The position numbers and the translations under genes are program-made. From Polydactylus sextarius (taxonomy: Eukaryota; Chordata; Actinopteri; Polynemidae), in the NCBI GenBank assembly GCA_016801845.1, contig CM028916.1, positions 14,876,014 through 14,940,013 of the forward strand: a stretch of 64,000 bases of DNA, written 5' to 3'. The notes beneath the pieces were generated by a model. It did not search any database. It had not been told where the DNA came from and worked only from the letters and a program-made list of their open reading frames with translations. Positions 60,559-64,000 of this stretch are shown piece after piece. How positions within the stretch are numbered: position 1 is the first letter of the stretch; each line of letters begins with the position of its first letter.

Positions 60559-61850
60559 TAACTGCTGAAAGTGATATGCTGAAAACATTTTATATTTTTA
60601 GAAATTAATGCACTGACAATGAGCAGCCATCACTGCATAGTGAAATTAATGTTTTTATCAGCAGCCACAGATTTAATATAGTTAATGCTGTAAACAATCA
60701 TATTGCGTTGCTATCGCCTTTACCACAACCACGGAGAAACACATGACAAACCATAATGTTTTTATAGAGCAGGTTTCCAGGTCAGAAACAAAACATAAAC
60801 CTATATTTATGGCAGAACATGGTTGCAGAGAAGGTTTTTACGGCTTTATGAAGGCATTAATATTGCATGTGTCTCTAAACCCGCATGTTTTTCCACAGGT
60901 GAGGTGCAGAGAGGTGAAGAGGCACTGACCCACTTCAATAATGAGGAACAATGAGATCCATCTGAAAGCAAGGAAGGGAGAGGGTTTGGCCATCCCATGT
61001 GCACAGTCTATATTTTATTCATATGGATATTAACACTGTGCTATAGCTGGGACAAAGACAATGATTAATATCAATATCCTGACAAAGGAAGGGTTTCTAA
61101 AATGGTTGGCCAATTTGTGCTCTTCAGAAACACTTTTATAGAAAAGACAAAAAGCCGGGTGATTAGTTAAGGCTCATTGGTCTTGGAACTTGGAAACAAA
61201 TGAGTAAAGCTTTACACACCCTTTCCCCTTGTAAGCCCCCAACCCCTACCACACACACACACATACAGATACTCCTCGTCCCACCCAGGAAGTGGTACAA
61301 GCGATTAGAGCGCCATTAGTTGAGCACAGGGGAGTTTCAGCTCTGGACTGCACCAGATTTATGATGGCGGGGCCCACGCACCAGTGACCCTCTTCAGGCT
61401 GGCCCTTTGTAAGTTTCCACCATAGATACAGTTAATGGATGCACACAATGAGCCTCAATGGCCCTGCAATGATGGATCTGGGGCAGTGTGAAAAGCTCTA
61501 CAGACAAACCAGGCATTTCAGATGACTGTCATCCAAACTTAGAAGAGGGAGGAGTGTGAGCACAAGCGCAAGCTGTAGAAATGCTGCTAAGAACATTTGG
61601 AGAAATATAATTGGGACACTGTGCTGTATTCCTAAGTGGTGTTTTAATTGTACATAGAGAGAACAGAGTGGATTAAAACCTGGCCAAGGAACTGACCCAG
61701 AAGTGTCCACTGAATACATTTATTATATGTAAGGGCTGGTGCACACAACATATATACACACACATACATACACAACACATTTCCATGGCTTCAAAGAACA
61801 TTTCCTCGACTTAGATACATTTTCTTAAGCCTTTATGTCAATCACAACTA

Positions 61851-62069
61851 AACTTTAAAACATCTCATACTATAAAATGTAATGATTTACTTTAGATAAA
61901 GAAATGTGTTTACAGATAGAAGCCTGGAACATGAGATATACAACACATCTAAAGAGGACATTTTAGTAATACTAACAATTAACTAATATTTACATAACCT
62001 TAAAACATTTCATACCTTAAAATGTAACAATTTACTTTATGTAAGGAAATGTGTTAATAGAATTAAGCC
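61851..62069. repeat. diverged 74 bp direct duplication (61851-61924 and 61996-62069)
   Basis: The two copies have the same length and start AACTTTAAAACAT and AACCTTAAAACAT; both end AAGCC. By hand I count about 14 differences in 74 positions, with no indel needed. They are 71 bp apart. No known repeat family is recognised. Confidence 0.7.
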
Positions 62070-64000
62070 CACAACACAAGTAAAACCCAGACTGCAAACA
62101 CACACACATATTTACAATGACAAATAACAGTATTCCACATCTTCCAAATCAGTGCATTTATGTACATGATTAAGAGTCACTTTAAAATAAACATTTTGTA
62201 TTTCTCAGACTGAAGACTGCAACAAAAAGCCTGTTTTTACCCATTCTTAAATGTTACTGGTGTAAGAAAACATTGAAAAGCTTTGGTGTGTAGGATTTGG
62301 TTACATCTAGCAATGCAGATGGAGACTGCAAATAGAATAAATCACTGAAAACTCCCAAATGTGTAGGAGAAGCTACAATGGCCTTCAGGTAAACTAACTA
62401 AAAATGTGAAAAGCCTTTTCTGGAGGAGAAACATGGTGGAACAGGGTGGACTCTGTGGAAGGAAATCTGCTGTCATGTATAGATATAGTGCTTGTTCTAT
62501 GTTAACAAAAACACAACAATTGTTAGTTTCGGATGATTATACAAAAATGAAAACACAAGTATTAACATTATATACCATTGCTGCCAATAGATCCTGCTAA
62601 ATTCCAATCACTGGCTTTAAAAAGAAGAAGGAAATAGTTGTTGTCTAATGTCAGTGCAGTTATTAACTGAGCTGTCAAACAATTCTGGAGTACTAGCAAG
62701 ATCACTGTCTAACCTCTAATTGATGTAAGTGAAAAACACACCACCAAAGCAAACACTGTGGTTTTTGTAATGATCAGAGAAGCCTTGAGCTGGTGAATTA
62801 TGAGGAGAAAAGATGACATCAGCGAGCATTATTTACAGCATTACAGTATCCAACACAATTCAGTTAATTTTAAAACACACCCAGCTCACTAGCTGGGTTT
62901 AATTCCACTACCCTATTACACATTTTTTATTTGTCCTGTCCCCAATCAGCTACTCATCCGAATGGGTATCCATTAAGCCTAATACTGGAGTCGTCTGCTG
63001 AACTTTGCCTCCACTCAGTGTCTAATGACAGTGCTTGGTGTGTATGGATGTCACATGCCTTTCTCCCTCGACAGGGATGCAGCTCCTACTGGCAATGTTC
63101 ACTGCAGGAGAGAGATGTGGTAATTATGTGGAAGTTGGCAAATTGTGGACAAGATACAGATACAGGATGAAGGGTGTTACCTTGTCAGTTTGATTACAAT
63201 GTACAGTGATGACCGGCCTTAATTCTCTGACATGTGTTTTGTTGTTATTGTTGCTGCCTGCTGTCACACCTCAGTTCATAACAAGAATCGCTGCAGAAAT
63301 AAAGGCTTGCCTTTAATTATGTGATGTTGCAGCTTTCACATCCTGGTGTAAATTTACGTTATGAGTCCATATATAGGCTGCAAAGCTATTGCTTGACGTT
63401 AGTATGGTAGTTGTGATAAATGGATCGTAACTGCAGCCCCATTCCATCTCATGAACTGCAGTGTCAGACAAACTTTGTGTTGAGGTGATCTGTTTCACTA
63501 CATTGCCCTCCCCCTGCCCCTTCCCAATCATTGTACACAGTGTTCTCTTCCACTCAGCAGCTTTGATCATGCTGAGATTGTTTGCTCAAGCCTGTCACTG
63601 CTCTCTTTTTTCCTTCCAATCATTCTCAATGCCAGCAGTGTTGTCCCAAACTCTGGTGACATGAAGAAAAAGGAAATCAACAATGGGCCTCATCTGCCAA
63701 ACAAGACACAGAAATGTGTACTGAGAGCCGTGCTAATAATGTGCAATCAGAAATAATTAAACTGCCAGTTAGACTGTTGCTAATCTTTACAAACATTTGG
63801 CAAGATGGTTCTGTGCTATGAATCTGTTTTCACTTTGGATACTGATGGCTGTCAAGGCACTAAACAAATATTTGCAATTATGTAAATATAGTATCAAGCA
63901 TCATTATATTACCTTGGGTATTACATTATTTATCATTCATTATTTCAGAACATTTAAAGCACAAGCTTTCCAGAGAAACGATTTTAGCATGAATTTCTAT
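62070..64000. other. intergenic to window end
   Basis: No gene, RNA or mobile element was recognised on either strand. Confidence 0.6.

Larger units (their letters stand above)
55981..61850. other. intergenic, AT-rich
   Basis: No gene is supported. It includes the candidate regulatory block above, a TTTTA repeat at 57137-57166, a short hairpin at 59216-59247, a purine-rich tract at about 60145-60205 and AT/GT repeats at 60511-60558. A 224-codon minus-strand frame at 59711-60385 has no recognisable domain. Confidence 0.6.

Noticed and set aside
48926..64000. A second protein-coding gene downstream of cdh2
   Set aside because: No run of exons with consistent phases or a known domain could be assembled on either strand; the open frames are short and domain-free.

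Overview
The window is vertebrate genomic DNA, almost certainly from a ray-finned (teleost) fish. It holds the 3' part of one intron-rich gene, the classical type I cadherin cdh2 (N-cadherin), on the + strand. Fourteen coding exons can be placed exactly between 25160 and 47574. Every intron has GT/AG ends, and all reading phases join without a break into 854 codons. The encoded peptide starts inside the prodomain and ends at a natural stop. The mature chain predicted after the furin-type site (R-M-K-R before D-W) is 747 residues, the same as human N-cadherin as I remember it. The fish assignment rests on small to moderate introns, teleost-type Tc1 and hAT elements, abundant CA and TA microsatellites, and a protein close to N-cadherin but clearly not mammalian. 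The species cannot be named.

Layout. Positions 1-25159 contain no recognisable exon and are read as the 3' part of the large cdh2 intron 2; exons 1 and 2 (signal peptide and start of the prodomain) should lie upstream of the window. This stretch holds a 907 bp non-autonomous hAT-type element (8544-9450), a probable second DNA-transposon relic (16471-16906), microsatellites, an 84 bp alternating purine-pyrimidine tract (14924-15007) and an octamer-rich candidate enhancer (about 20100-20340). Positions 25160-47574 are cdh2 exons 3 to 16. Exons 3-4 give the prodomain and cleavage site, 4-13 the five extracellular cadherin repeats, 13-14 the transmembrane helix, and 14-16 the p120- and beta-catenin-binding tail. 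Intron 8 carries a dead Tc1/mariner copy (33588-35068). The 3' UTR runs to a likely poly(A) signal at 48902, with proximal signals at 48117 and about 48618. Positions 48930-64000 look intergenic: no gene is supported, but there is a 750 bp fold-back element with Tc1-like ends (50511-51265), a diverged 74 bp direct duplication (61851/61996), microsatellites and several blocks resembling conserved non-coding elements.

There is one gene, so no operon logic applies. The biological interest lies in its cis-regulatory surroundings, the mobile elements, and a few residue changes in the N-cadherin protein, notably at the position matching the mammalian ADAM10 cleavage site and in EC2. I found no CRISPR array, tRNA, rRNA or new multi-gene system. 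The regulatory candidates are pattern-based inferences that need sequence alignment.
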